Source: Streptomyces olivaceus (GTDB lineage Bacteria > Actinomycetota > Actinomycetes > Streptomycetales > Streptomycetaceae). Taken from it: DNA of 64,000 nucleotides. This document shows positions 31,906 through 40,644 of this stretch, piece after piece. The translations under genes and the position numbers were made by a program. The first letter of the stretch is position 1; every line of letters begins with the position of its first letter. The DNA lies in assembly GCF_000721235.1 (NCBI RefSeq), contig NZ_JOFH01000041.1, positions 1-64,000 on the forward strand, given 5' to 3'. The notes under the pieces were generated by a model, which was not told the origin of the DNA, searched no databases, and saw nothing but the letters and a program-made list of their open reading frames with translations.

Positions 31906-32721
31906 TCAGTTGCGTGCCGGCACCGAGCGGGGGTCGAAGCCGAAGGGCAGTTCCAGCCGGTGCGCGCGCATCAGCCCGTCGTCCGCCAGCAGCTCCGCCG
32001 TCGGGCCGTCCGCCGCGATCACGCCGTCGCTGAGGATCAGGGCGCGGGGGCACAGCTCCAGCGCGTAGGGCAGGTCGTGCGTGACCATCAGGACCGTGAC
32101 GTCCAGCGCGCGCAGGATGTCGGCGAGTTCGCGGCGCGAGGCGGGGTCGAGGTTGGAGGAGGGCTCGTCCAGGACCAGGATCTCGGGCTCCATGGCGAGC
32201 ACGGTCGCCACCGCCACCCGGCGACGCTGGCCGAAGGAGAGATGGTGCGGGGGCCGGTCCTTGAACTCCGCCATGCCGACCAGGCCCAGCGCCCGGTCCA
32301 CGCGGGCCTCCAGGTCCGCCCCCTTCGCCCCGGCCGCCGCCGGCCCGAACGCCACGTCCTCGCGCACGGTCGGCATGAACAGCTGGTCGTCGGGGTCCTG
32401 GAAGACGATGCCGACCCGGCGCCTGATCTCGGCCATGTTCCGCCGGTCGACGGGCAGTCCGGCGACGGCGACCGTGCCGGTGCCGCCGGTCAGGATGCCG
32501 TTGAGGTGCAGGACCAGGGTCGTCTTGCCCGCGCCGTTCGGCCCGAGCAGCGCGACCCGCTCGCCGCGCGCGACGGAGAAGTCCACGCCGAACAGGGCCT
32601 GGTGCCCGTCGGGATAGGCGAAGGCCAGCCCGGAGACGTCGAGGGAGGCGGGCACGTCGGCGACGGGTTCACTCGCGGGGCCGGTCACAGGGCCGGTCAC
32701 AGGGTCGGTCACAGGGTCCAT
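31906..32721 (-). CDS. cbiO: Cobalt/nickel ECF transporter ATPase CbiO
   Basis: The 271-residue ABC ATPase has Walker A GPNGAGKTT (about residues 47-55), Q-loop FQDPDDQLF, which is typical of energy-coupling-factor ATPases, signature LSFGQRRRV and Walker B ILVLDEPSSNLD. With CbiQ and CbiM it imports Co2+ or Ni2+. The ATG at 32721 lies 13 bases inside cbiQ. The first 18 residues are a repeat (D-P-V-T / G-P-V-T) generated by 12-base tandem repeats and are not part of the ATPase fold. Confidence 0.93.
   Translation of the reverse strand: MDPVTDPVTGPVTGPASEPVADVPASLDVSGLAFAYPDGHQALFGVDFSVARGERVALLGPNGAGKTTLVLHLNGILTGGTGTVAVAGLPVDRRNMAEIRRRVGIVFQDPDDQLFMPTVREDVAFGPAAAGAKGADLEARVDRALGLVGMAEFKDRPPHHLSFGQRRRVAVATVLAMEPEILVLDEPSSNLDPASRRELADILRALDVTVLMVTHDLPYALELCPRALILSDGVIAADGPTAELLADDGLMRAHRLELPFGFDPRSVPARN
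32683..32718 (-). repeat. Three 12-bp tandem repeats in the cbiO leader
   Basis: Three near-identical 12-base units (type GGTCACAGGGCC) encode the G-P-V-T/D-P-V-T repeats at the CbiO N-terminus. The unit is a multiple of three, so gain or loss keeps frame. Confidence 0.8.
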
Positions 32722-33470
32722 CCCAGCAGACAGACCACCAGCGCCGCACACGGGAGGGCCAGCGCGTACGACCACTGCGCCCGGGACGCGGTCGCCTCGT
32801 CGATGACCGGCATCGAACCGGCGTACCCGCGGCTGACCATGGCCAGGTGGACGCGCTCGCCGCGTTCGTAGGAGCGGATGAAGAGGGCGCCGGCCGACTT
32901 GGCGAGCACGCCCCAGTGCCGTACTCCCCGCGCCTCGAAGCCGCGTGACTCCCGGGCGATCCGCATCCGCCGCATCTCGTCCGCGATCACGTCCCCGTAC
33001 CGGATCATGAACGACGCGATCTGCACCAGCAGCGGCGGCAGCCGCAGCCGCTGGAGGCCGAGCAGCAGGGCGCGCAGCTCGGTGGTGGAGGCCAGGAGCA
33101 CGGAGGCGGCGACGCCCAGGGTGCCCTTGGCCAGCACGTTCCAGGCGCCCCACAGGCCGTTGACGCTCAGCGACACGCCGAGTACGCCGACCCGCTCGCC
33201 CTCGGCCACGAAGGGCATCAGCACCGCGAACGCGACGAACGGCACCTCGATCAGCAGCCGCTTGAGCAGGAAGGACGCCGGGACGCGGGCCGCGTACGCC
33301 ACCGCCGCCAGCAGCAGCGCGTACAGCCCGAAGGCCCACATCGCCTCGCGCGGCGTCGACACCACGACGACCACGAAGGCGAAGGTCGCGGCGAGCTTGG
33401 TGTGCGGCGGCAGGCCGTGCACGGGGGAGTGGCCGTGCCGGTAGAGCCGGTGCGCGTGTCCCGAGCCCAC
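32709..33470 (-). CDS. cbiQ: Cobalt/nickel ECF transporter transmembrane protein CbiQ
   Basis: The 253-residue membrane protein has about five or six helices (TKLAATFAFVVVVVS; AFGLYALLLAAVAYA; WSYALALPCAALVVCLLG) and the CbiQ cytoplasmic motif ARESRGFEARGVR with E-S-R-G-F, which docks on the ATPase. A second A-x-x-S-R-G-Y block follows. It begins at GTG 33470, directly after the cbiM stop, and its end overlaps cbiO. Confidence 0.92.
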   Translation of the reverse strand: MGSGHAHRLYRHGHSPVHGLPPHTKLAATFAFVVVVVSTPREAMWAFGLYALLLAAVAYAARVPASFLLKRLLIEVPFVAFAVLMPFVAEGERVGVLGVSLSVNGLWGAWNVLAKGTLGVAASVLLASTTELRALLLGLQRLRLPPLLVQIASFMIRYGDVIADEMRRMRIARESRGFEARGVRHWGVLAKSAGALFIRSYERGERVHLAMVSRGYAGSMPVIDEATASRAQWSYALALPCAALVVCLLGWTL

Positions 33471-34529
33471 CTAGACGGTCGTTTCCGTGCTGCTCGGGGA
33501 GGTGTCGTCGCTGCGCCGCCTGCGCACCGCCCAGAACACCGCGCTCCCCGCGACGACCGTGACGCCGACGCCGATCACGCCCGCGAGGCCGCCGGAGACG
33601 CGGGCGTCGGCGATGTCCTCGACGCCGTAGTCGGCGAGCGGCGAGTCGGCGTTCGCGTGCTCCTCGGCCTTCTCGTCGATGCCCTTGTCGGAGGCGACCT
33701 TCTCCAGGCCGTCGGGATCGGCGGAGGCGTAGAAGCTGACGAACCCGGCGAGGACCAGGGAGGCGACGAGGCCGGTGATCCACACCTTGCGGTGCGAGCG
33801 GGCGGCGACGGGGGCGGGAGCCGGCCCGGTGTCGGAGGGGGCGTCGACCAGCTCGCCGTTCACCCGCAGCTTGAGCCGCTGCCCCAGGCCCCGCGCCCCG
33901 TACACGAGGTCCGGGCGTACGGCGACGACGGCGCCGACCGTCAGCGCGGTGATCGCGGCCTCGCCGATGCCGATGAGCACGTGCACGCCGATCATCGCGG
34001 TGGCGACCTTGCCGATGGCGACGTCGGTGGTGCCGCCGATCCAGTACAGGAACGTGAAGGCGAGGGCGGCGGCCGGGACGGAGACGAGGGCGGCGACGAA
34101 GGAGGCGACGGTGACCGAGCGGCGGGTGCGCGGCAGTACCTTCACCAGTCCCCGGAAGAGGGCGTAGGCGACGACCGTGGTGACGATCGCCATGTCGGTG
34201 ATGTTCACGCCGAGCGCGGTCAGGCCGCCGTCGGCGAAGAGGATGCCCTGCATGAGCAGGACGACGGACACGCACAGGACGCCCGTGTACGGGCCCACGA
34301 GGATGGCGGCGAGCGCGCCGCCCAGCAGATGTCCGCTGGTCCCGGCCGCGACGGGGAAGTTCAGCATCTGCACCGCGAAGATGAACGCCGCGACCAGGCC
34401 CGCCAGGGGCGCGGTCCGCTCGTCCAGTTCGCGCCGCGCGCCACGCAGGCTGACCGCGACGGCGCCGGCGGCGACGACTCCGGTGACGGCGGACGTCGGG
34501 GCGTTGATGAATCCGTCAGGTACATGCAC
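33471..34529 (-). CDS. cbiM: Cobalt/nickel substrate-binding protein CbiM with fused PDGLE (CbiN-like) domain
   Basis: The 352-residue protein starts with HVPDGFI, whose N-terminal His is the metal ligand once the initiator is removed (GTG 34527-34529). It spans seven or so helices and includes GTSGHLLGG and NITDMAI. After residue 225 comes a linker and a C-terminal PDGLE domain (ASADPDGLEKVASDKG) with a final helix: this is the fused CbiM-CbiN form. It sets metal specificity for Co2+ or Ni2+. A Nur-box-like site lies 20 bases upstream of the start, pointing to nickel repression. Confidence 0.93.
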   Translation of the reverse strand: MHVPDGFINAPTSAVTGVVAAGAVAVSLRGARRELDERTAPLAGLVAAFIFAVQMLNFPVAAGTSGHLLGGALAAILVGPYTGVLCVSVVLLMQGILFADGGLTALGVNITDMAIVTTVVAYALFRGLVKVLPRTRRSVTVASFVAALVSVPAAALAFTFLYWIGGTTDVAIGKVATAMIGVHVLIGIGEAAITALTVGAVVAVRPDLVYGARGLGQRLKLRVNGELVDAPSDTGPAPAPVAARSHRKVWITGLVASLVLAGFVSFYASADPDGLEKVASDKGIDEKAEEHANADSPLADYGVEDIADARVSGGLAGVIGVGVTVVAGSAVFWAVRRRRSDDTSPSSTETTV

Positions 34530-34549
34530 GGTCTGATAGTAGAGGCCTA

Positions 34550-34566
34550 TTGCAACCCGTTCGCAA
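34550..34566 (-). promoter_or_regulatory. Nur box candidate upstream of cbiMQO
   Basis: TTGCAA-N5-TCGCAA matches the described nickel-responsive Nur consensus of Streptomyces (tTGCaa-N5-ttGCAA) with one mismatch in the second arm. It lies 20 bases upstream of the cbiM start, overlapping where the promoter should be, as a repressor site would. Confidence 0.75.
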
Positions 34567-34618
34567 GAGCGAGGCAAAGGCTGGTCGTGCGCCGATCCCG
34601 CACCGACCTCACGCGGAC

Positions 34619-34630
34619 CTCACATGTGAG
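34619..34630. promoter_or_regulatory. 12-bp palindrome before ssgE
   Basis: CTCACATGTGAG is a perfect palindrome about 97 bases upstream of the ssgE start, between the divergent cbi operon and ssgE. It could bind a developmental regulator; no known consensus fits cleanly. Confidence 0.45.
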
Positions 34631-34727
34631 ATACGGCTCGCAGGGCGTGACCCGGGAAATATGGGACATTGGAAAGGGGGTGGACGCAACGGTTCCGCGT
34701 AGGTGGCAGAGCGTGAGGGGCGATCCG

Positions 34728-35102
34728 ATGTCCGTAGTCGAACAGTACGCACGAGCCCACATCCTGACGGACGCGGACCTCCCCGACCAGGACGACGGAG
34801 CGATACCCGTCGTACTGCGCTACGACCCCGACCACGACCCGCGCAGAGTGTGCGTCGCCCTGCCCGGCCGCGGCGGCGCCTCCGGCGTCCGGGAGTGGAC
34901 GTTCTCCCGCGCCCTGCTCGAACAGGGCCTGCGGGCGCCCGCCGGGACGGGCGACGTACGGGTGTGGCCGTGCGGGCGGGTGCAGTCGGTCGTCGAGTTC
35001 CACTCGCCGCACGGCTGCTCGGTGGTCCAGTTCGAGACCAAGGCGCTCATGCGGTTCCTGCGCCGCACCTACACGGCGCCGGCCCAACCGGTGGCCCACT
35101 GA
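34728..35102 (+). CDS. ssgE: SsgA-like sporulation/cell-division protein, probably SsgE
   Basis: The 124-residue protein is a member of the SsgA-like (SALP) family, unique to morphologically complex actinomycetes. Typical blocks are PVVLRYDPDHDPRRVCVALPG, REWTFSRALLEQGLRAPAGTGDVRVWP and ALMRFLRRTY. SALPs guide septum-site choice and peptidoglycan changes during sporulation. The N-terminal MSVVEQYARAHILTDAD and the neighbouring tandem penicillin-binding proteins match what I recall of the ssgE locus in S. coelicolor, so that paralogue is proposed. The ATG at 34728 has only a modest ribosome-binding site. Confidence 0.85.
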   Translation: MSVVEQYARAHILTDADLPDQDDGAIPVVLRYDPDHDPRRVCVALPGRGGASGVREWTFSRALLEQGLRAPAGTGDVRVWPCGRVQSVVEFHSPHGCSVVQFETKALMRFLRRTYTAPAQPVAH

Positions 35103-35130
35103 GTGCCACCGGTCGGGCCGGCGCCGTGGG

Positions 35131-36825
35131 TCAGCCGGCCTGCTTGAGGAGGGCCGCGACGATCGGGCCCGCGGTCTCGCCGCCGTGGCCGCCCTGCTGT
35201 ACGACGCCGGCCGCGGCGACATCGCCCCGGTACGCCGTGAACCAGCCGTTGGGCTTCTCCTGCCCGTCGACCTCCGCGGAGCCGGTCTTGGCGCCCATGT
35301 CACCGCCGACCCCGGCCATCGCCTCGGCGGCGGTGCCGGCCGCGGCGGTGTAGGACATCAGCTCGCGCAGCGCGCCGAGGGTGGCGCCGGACATCGTGCG
35401 GGAGGCCGTGGCGAGCTTGCGGCCGTCGACCGACGGGGCGACCAGGTACGGCTGGTGGAAGCTGCCCGACTTCACGGTCGCGGAGACCGACGCCATGTTC
35501 AGCGGGTTCATCCGGACCCCGCCCTGCCCGATGAGGGAGGCGGCCATCTGCGCCTGGCTCTGCACCGGCACCCGGCCGTCGAAGGTGGAGACGCCGACCG
35601 ACCAGTTGTCCATCGACAGGCCGAAGACCTCCTTGGCCTGCTTGGTCAGGTCGTCGTCCTTCAGCTCCGGGGCCTGGCTGATGAAGGCGGTGTTGCAGGA
35701 GCGGGCGAAGCTCGCCTTGAAGGTGCCGTCCTTGATCTCGAACTCGTCGTCGTTCTGGAACTTCCAGCCGCCGTAGGTGAAGTACTTGGGGCACGGGTGC
35801 TGCTCGTTCACGGACGCCAGGTCCTTCTCGAGCAGCATCGAGGCGGTGATGACCTTCATCGTGGAACCCGGGGCCAGCGAGCCCTGGAACGCGGTGTTGA
35901 AGCCGTGGCCGCCGTTGGCGGCGGCGAGGATCTCACCGGTGGAGGCGCGCAGCAGCACCACCGACGCCTGCTTCTTGCCGTCCACCTGCTTCTCGGCGGC
36001 GGCCTGGAGAGCGGGGTCGAGCGTCGTCTTCACGGTGCCCGGCGTGCCCTTGCTCAGCTCCAGCAGGGTCTTCTCGGCCCCCGCCTTCTCCTTCTTGCCG
36101 CCCTCGTCCCCGCCGTTCTTCTCCCCGCGGACGGCGCGCAGTTCGATGCCGGGGCTGCCGCCCGCCTTGTCGCCGTACTTCTCGCGCAGGGAGTCCAGGA
36201 CGGTGCCGAGCGAGGGGTACGTGTCGGTGGTCAGCTCGCCCCCGTCCCGGTCCAGGGCCTTGACGGGCGGGTCCCCGGCCTTGCCGGTGACCAGCTTGTC
36301 GCCGTCCTTCAGCTCGGGGTGGACGACGGCGGCGTGCCAGTCGACGCGGGGCTCGCCGTCGCCGTCCCGGCGGACGACGGTCAGCGCGCTGTCGTACGTC
36401 AGCGGCTTCGACGTCTTCTCGTAGGCGACCGTGGCCTTGACGGAGAACGGGACCTTGCCCTCGGCCGGGGTGCCCGCGGTGAGGGTGACGTCCTTGATGC
36501 GGGCGTCCTTGGTGTAGCCGGTGAGCAGGGCCTTCGCGGCCTCGGCGTCGTCGGTCGCGTCGGCCGCGGCGGTCACGTCGCCCTGCTGCCAGGCGGTCAG
36601 GAACCGCTCGGCCGTGCCGGTGACCTCGGTGGCGGTCAGGGGGCCCGTCTTCACTTTCTCCTGGGCCGCCGCGGACTTGGTCCGCGCGGTGTCCTCGGCC
36701 TCGGCCTCACCGCCGTACACCGCGTAGGCACCGAAACCGGCGCCGGCCACGAGCACCGCGGCCACCCCGCCGATCACGGCGGGTTTCGTCCTGCGCCGCT
36801 CGCCGGCGCCCCTTCTGCTGACCAC
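35131..36825 (-). CDS. Penicillin-binding transpeptidase with NTF2-like N-terminal domain (copy 1)
   Basis: This membrane-anchored class B penicillin-binding protein has a short cytoplasmic tail and one helix (AVIGGVAAVLVAGAGFGAYAV), then an NTF2-like MecA_N domain (ERFLTAWQQGDVTAAA...). The transpeptidase domain carries Ser-x-x-Lys (PGSTMKVI), Ser-x-Asn (SCN) and Lys-Thr-Gly (AKTGSAE). It crosslinks peptidoglycan on the outer face. GTG 36825 is preferred; TTG 36867, with GGAGG four bases before, is also possible. It is a tandem paralogue of the next gene and convergent with ssgE. Confidence 0.92.
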   Translation of the reverse strand: MVSRRGAGERRRTKPAVIGGVAAVLVAGAGFGAYAVYGGEAEAEDTARTKSAAAQEKVKTGPLTATEVTGTAERFLTAWQQGDVTAAADATDDAEAAKALLTGYTKDARIKDVTLTAGTPAEGKVPFSVKATVAYEKTSKPLTYDSALTVVRRDGDGEPRVDWHAAVVHPELKDGDKLVTGKAGDPPVKALDRDGGELTTDTYPSLGTVLDSLREKYGDKAGGSPGIELRAVRGEKNGGDEGGKKEKAGAEKTLLELSKGTPGTVKTTLDPALQAAAEKQVDGKKQASVVLLRASTGEILAAANGGHGFNTAFQGSLAPGSTMKVITASMLLEKDLASVNEQHPCPKYFTYGGWKFQNDDEFEIKDGTFKASFARSCNTAFISQAPELKDDDLTKQAKEVFGLSMDNWSVGVSTFDGRVPVQSQAQMAASLIGQGGVRMNPLNMASVSATVKSGSFHQPYLVAPSVDGRKLATASRTMSGATLGALRELMSYTAAAGTAAEAMAGVGGDMGAKTGSAEVDGQEKPNGWFTAYRGDVAAAGVVQQGGHGGETAGPIVAALLKQAG

Positions 36826-36963
36826 TGCGTCCCGTTCCTCCGCGATGCCCGGCCCCCGAAGGCTCAAGGAGCCTCCGTCCCGGTGCCTGCCTCTTCTTCT
36901 TCCACTTCCAACGACCCGCCCACAGTAGGGGCTTGAACGCCGCCCGGTCTCCCGGAGAGCCGC

Positions 36964-38586
36964 CTAACCCCCGGCTCGTAGCACATCTGCGACGATCGGC
37001 CCGGCCGCGTCGCCGCCGTGGCCGCCCTCCTCGGTCATCGCCGCCGCCGCGACGTCGTTGCGGAAGCCGGTGAACCAGCTGTTGGAGGTGGTCTGTCCGT
37101 CGACCTCGGCCGACCCGGTCTTGGCGCCGACGTCGCCGCCGAGCCCGGACATGGCGGCCACGGCGGTGCCCTGGGTGGCGGTGAGCCGCATCATCTGCTT
37201 GAGCTGGTCCGCCGTGCCCTGCGGCAGGCCCTCGGCGGTGGCCGGCTTCCGGTCGTCCAGGCCGAAGGCGACCAGGTACGGCTGGCGGAACTCGCCGGTG
37301 ATCGCGGTCGCCGTCACGGAGGCCATGTTCAGCGGGTTCATCTGCACCTGGCCCTGGCCGATGGCGTTGGCGGCGCGGTCCGGGCCGCCGGAGGCGGGGA
37401 CGCTGCCGTCGAAGGAGACGACGCCGGTCTGCCAGTTGTCCTGCCCGAGTCCGAAGCGCTTCTGGGCCTCCTCGGTCAGCGAGGAGTCGGTGAGCGGCTT
37501 CTCGTCGACGAGCTTGACGAAGCCGGTGTTGCAGGAGCGCAGGAAGGTGTTGGCGAGCGTGGCGCCCGGGTTGGCCTTCATGCCGGTGAGGTTCTTGAAG
37601 GTCTGGCTCTGCCAGGTCGCCGTGTCCGGACAGGGCGCGGGTTCGTTCATCGAGGCCACGCCGTTGTCGATGAGCATGGCGGCGGTGATGATCTTCATGG
37701 TGGACCCGGGCGCGACCCGCCCCTGGAAGGCGGCGTTGAACCCGTCCTTGCGGTTGTTGGCGACGGCCAGCACTTCCCCGCTGCTCGGCCGCACGGCGAC
37801 GACGGACGACTCGCCGTACCGCTTCACCGCCTTCTCGGCCGCCGCCTGCACGCCCGCGCTGAGCGTCGTGCGCAGCTTGCCGGGCTCGCCCTCGGTCAGC
37901 GTCAGCAGCGGGGTGTCCGGCGCCTCCTCGGCCGCGTGCCGGACGGCCAGCTCGACGCCGGGCGTGCCGCCGGCCTTCGACCCGTACCGCTCCCGCAACG
38001 TGGCGAGGACCGGCCCGAGCGAGGGGTACTTCTCCTTGCTCAGCACGTCGCCGTCCCGCCCGACGGCCTCGATCTGCGGCGTCGCGGACTCCCCGGTGAC
38101 GAGGGTGTCGCCGTCCTTCAGCTCGGGATGCACGACGGACGGCGCCCAGTCGACCAGCGCCCGCCCACTGCTCTCCCCGCGCACCACGGTCAGCCTGCTC
38201 TCGTAGCTCAGCGGCTTGGTCGTCCCCTCGAAGGTCACCTTCGCCTTCACCGAGAACGGTACGGAGGCCCCGCTCGCCGTGCCCGGCGTGATCTCGACGC
38301 CGCCGATGTGCGCGTCGTCGCCGTAGGCCGTCAACAGCGTCCCGGCGACCGAGGAGTTGTTCGTGTACGACGCCGCGGTGGTGGCGTCGCCCTTCTCCCA
38401 GGCCGTGAAGAACTTCTCCGTGGTCTCCTCGACCTCGTCCGCGCTCGGCGGCCCGCTCCGGGCCGACGACCCGCCGTCCCCGTCACCGCCCAACGCCGAG
38501 ACGACGTTGTAGGCGCCGTACCCGGCCCCGCCCACCATCACGGCGAACACCCCGCCTATGACGGCGACCTTCACCCCCCTGCCCAT
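36964..38586 (-). CDS. Penicillin-binding transpeptidase with NTF2-like N-terminal domain (copy 2)
   Basis: The 540-residue paralogue of the neighbouring protein has the same plan: helix at residues 6-27 (KVAVIGGVFAVMVGGAGYGAY), NTF2-like domain (EKFFTAWEKGDATTAASYTN), then PGSTMKII, SCN and AKTGSAE in the transpeptidase domain. All catalytic residues are intact in both copies, so neither is decaying. The order suggests a tandem duplication with later divergence. The ATG at 38586 starts right at the membrane segment. Confidence 0.92.
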   Translation of the reverse strand: MGRGVKVAVIGGVFAVMVGGAGYGAYNVVSALGGDGDGGSSARSGPPSADEVEETTEKFFTAWEKGDATTAASYTNNSSVAGTLLTAYGDDAHIGGVEITPGTASGASVPFSVKAKVTFEGTTKPLSYESRLTVVRGESSGRALVDWAPSVVHPELKDGDTLVTGESATPQIEAVGRDGDVLSKEKYPSLGPVLATLRERYGSKAGGTPGVELAVRHAAEEAPDTPLLTLTEGEPGKLRTTLSAGVQAAAEKAVKRYGESSVVAVRPSSGEVLAVANNRKDGFNAAFQGRVAPGSTMKIITAAMLIDNGVASMNEPAPCPDTATWQSQTFKNLTGMKANPGATLANTFLRSCNTGFVKLVDEKPLTDSSLTEEAQKRFGLGQDNWQTGVVSFDGSVPASGGPDRAANAIGQGQVQMNPLNMASVTATAITGEFRQPYLVAFGLDDRKPATAEGLPQGTADQLKQMMRLTATQGTAVAAMSGLGGDVGAKTGSAEVDGQTTSNSWFTGFRNDVAAAAMTEEGGHGGDAAGPIVADVLRAGG

Positions 38587-38644
38587 CGGCAGTCCCCTCC
38601 CGCCAGATCCCCGTAAGCCCTTCCGTACACCCTCTTGAACGCGT

Positions 38645-39091
38645 TCAGAAGCGTGTGCGGTTGCAGCCTATGCGTACAAAGTGAACAGCGGTGCGGATGT
38701 TTCCGTTTGGTGGCCCAAAGGAGACCCGGCGGGACGACGCGGCTCCCGGGCGGGCCGGGGCGAGCGTGGAAGGCCGTCCGAATTCCGTGTCGCCACCGGC
38801 GAATCGGACGGGCGAGAGCAAAGCGACGCGGATCAGCCCAGGTTCGGGCGGTGGCGCGTCGTACACGTAGGTAACGCTGAAAGGAGGACGAGCGTCCGTC
38901 CCTTCGATCCGGGTGGTGTGAAGCTTCATACTCCCGACAGCGCTGCGTGCCCTTCGACCCAGTGTCGGATTCTTCTCCAACTCGGCGCACAGCGACTCGA
39001 CGGCTTCCACGGCTCCTGCCCCGAGACGCAGGCAGCGAGCACGGGCCTCTTGTGTGATCTCGGCAACCGTCTACTCCCGGCCATCGGTCAC
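38645..39091 (-). pseudogene. Toxin-like gene inactivated by an in-frame amber codon
   Basis: Reading from GTG 39091, which overlaps the stop of the upstream partner (GTGA), gives V-T-D-G-R-E, then TAG at 39071-39073. It then continues in the same frame as TVAEITQEARARCLRLGAGAVEAVESLCAEL and on to SVTYVYDAPPPEPGLIRVALLSP. A TGG-to-TAG change would explain it exactly. The downstream part resembles small basic RelE/ParE-like interaction proteins coded with a partner in Streptomyces; this identity is tentative. An internal GTG at 39010 could give a shortened product. The 3' end is Pro/Arg-rich and may also be degraded. Confidence 0.6.
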
Positions 39092-39378
39092 CGGCCAGCC
39101 CTCCGCGTCGCCTGAATCTCTGCGACGGCTGCGGCGACGGAGGGGCTGAAGGCCGGATCCTGGTGAGTGATTACCCGACCGCGGAACTCTTCCACTAGGC
39201 GGACGACACCGGAAAGATCGGCGGGGGCGGCACGGTTGATCTCGCGGGCCAGCTCGGCCTCGAAATCGTCGGCGTCGCTGGGGAAGCCGTAGCCCATGGT
39301 GAGGGCGGCGCGCAGTTCACCGATGGTGCGCATGGAGGGGAGATGGGACTGACCTGAGTCTGCAGGGTCCGCAGTCAT
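39088..39378 (-). CDS. Small protein, possible antitoxin partner
   Basis: This 96-residue acidic protein (MRTIGELRAALTMGYGFPSDADDFEAEL inside) has a helical body and an Arg-rich C-terminus; no DNA-binding motif is obvious. ATG 39378 is preferred because GGAG lies ten bases upstream; GTG 39411 would add 11 residues. It overlaps the disrupted downstream gene by four bases, the organisation expected of an antitoxin-toxin pair. I do not recognise a named family with confidence. Confidence 0.6.
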   Translation of the reverse strand: MTADPADSGQSHLPSMRTIGELRAALTMGYGFPSDADDFEAELAREINRAAPADLSGVVRLVEEFRGRVITHQDPAFSPSVAAAVAEIQATRRAGR

Positions 39379-39442
39379 GGCAGAGGCGCTCCTCTCCGGA
39401 TGTTGGTTCACGGTAGCGGGAGGTATCTCAGACGTGTGAACG

Positions 39443-39652
39443 CTATCGATGGGACCCCAGGCTCTCGACGAACGTGGTGAACGCGTCAGCGGAGAAGGTG
39501 AGGATCGCGCCAGTCGACTTCGAATCCCGCACGCCTACACATGAACTTTGGGCGGCGACTTCGACGCACTCGTTGCCCTCGCCGCCGCTGTAGCTGCTCT
39601 TGAACCACTCCAAACCGCTGTGATCGATCAGGGAAGGCGCTATGCCGGTCAT
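39443..39652 (-). CDS. DUF397 domain protein
   Basis: The 69-residue protein has the DUF397 pattern W-F-K-S-S-Y-S-G-G-x-G-N-x-C-V-E-V, then VRDSKSTGAILTFSADAFTTFV. These small proteins are nearly always encoded just after an XRE regulator, as here (ATGA overlap), and act with it as a partner; some affect antibiotic production when overexpressed. Function is otherwise unknown. Confidence 0.92.
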   Translation of the reverse strand: MTGIAPSLIDHSGLEWFKSSYSGGEGNECVEVAAQSSCVGVRDSKSTGAILTFSADAFTTFVESLGSHR

Positions 39653-40521
39653 GAGGACAGCTCCTGTCGTGTTCTGGTGACCAGCCGCGACGACGTGGAG
39701 ACGTCGGCAGCCTGAGAACGAAGGTAGTCGAACGTCAACTTATAGGCACTGACGTCCTCCGCGTCATCGAGGTATACCCCGCGGCGCCGCATCTCGATGT
39801 ACACGACTGCCATGGAGTTGAGGGGCTCCCGTTCGTCGTCGCGTCCGAGAACTACGAAGTGCCCGGCACCGGCGGCGTGTGCTCCCGCGCTGAACGGCAG
39901 GACCTGGATGTCGACGTTGGGACTCTCCGCCGTCTCGTGAAGATGCTTGAGCTGCTGAATCATGACGTCGCTGTTTCCAACCGTCCTGCGAAGCACCGCC
40001 TCGTCCAGGACCACCCATAGGTGCACTGCTGGGTCGCGCATGAGGATGCTCTGGCGTTGTATCCGTGCTTCCACCATCCGCTCGATGCTGTCGTTCGGAC
40101 TGCGGACTTCTCTGGCTTGATGGATGGCGAGGGCGTACTCCCGCGTCTGCAGCAGTCCTGGAATGACCGTGTTCGCGAAGACGTGCTCGTATGCCGCCTC
40201 CTGTTCGAATGAGACGAGCGGGTCCAGCCAGTCCGGGACCGCGCTGTTGCCGACCCACCAGCCGTCGGCCTGGGACTTGGCGACCGCTACGAGGGCCTCG
40301 CGTTCCTGAGGGGTGGCGTCGCATGCGTCCGCCAGAGCCTTCACCGTGGCCCAGCGGATACGGGCGCGGTCCTGCCACGCTTCATACCGGCTGACCGTCG
40401 TGGTGCTGACACCCGCGCGTGCCGCCACTTGTGTCTGGGTGAGGCCACAGCGTTCACGAAGAGAGGTCAGCCCTCGTGCGATCTGCATGCGACCTGCCGG
40501 GCCCGTCTGTGTGGCACTCAT
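39649..40521 (-). CDS. XRE-family regulator with Scr1-type effector domain
   Basis: The 290-residue protein has an N-terminal helix-turn-helix (LTSLRERCGLTQTQVAARAGVSTTTVSRYEAW, residues 17-48) and a C-terminal DUF5753 domain (VIPGLLQTREYALAIHQ; VLDEAVLRR; IQVLPFSAGAH). This is the common Streptomyces XRE-DUF397 pair. A ribosome-binding GGGA lies eight bases upstream of ATG 40521. It is divergent from a small protein and an ATPase and probably acts on the inverted repeat between them. Confidence 0.92.
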   Translation of the reverse strand: MSATQTGPAGRMQIARGLTSLRERCGLTQTQVAARAGVSTTTVSRYEAWQDRARIRWATVKALADACDATPQEREALVAVAKSQADGWWVGNSAVPDWLDPLVSFEQEAAYEHVFANTVIPGLLQTREYALAIHQAREVRSPNDSIERMVEARIQRQSILMRDPAVHLWVVLDEAVLRRTVGNSDVMIQQLKHLHETAESPNVDIQVLPFSAGAHAAGAGHFVVLGRDDEREPLNSMAVVYIEMRRRGVYLDDAEDVSAYKLTFDYLRSQAADVSTSSRLVTRTRQELSS

Positions 40522-40644
40522 CTCGTGTCCCTTCCACTTGTGTCTGTGCGCGGCGGCCAAGGGGCGGCCAGCGGGCGTGACCTTATTGGCCCTCTGCAGC
40601 AGCGGCCGAAAATTCGAGTTCTCATCACCCACATCAGTGAACTC

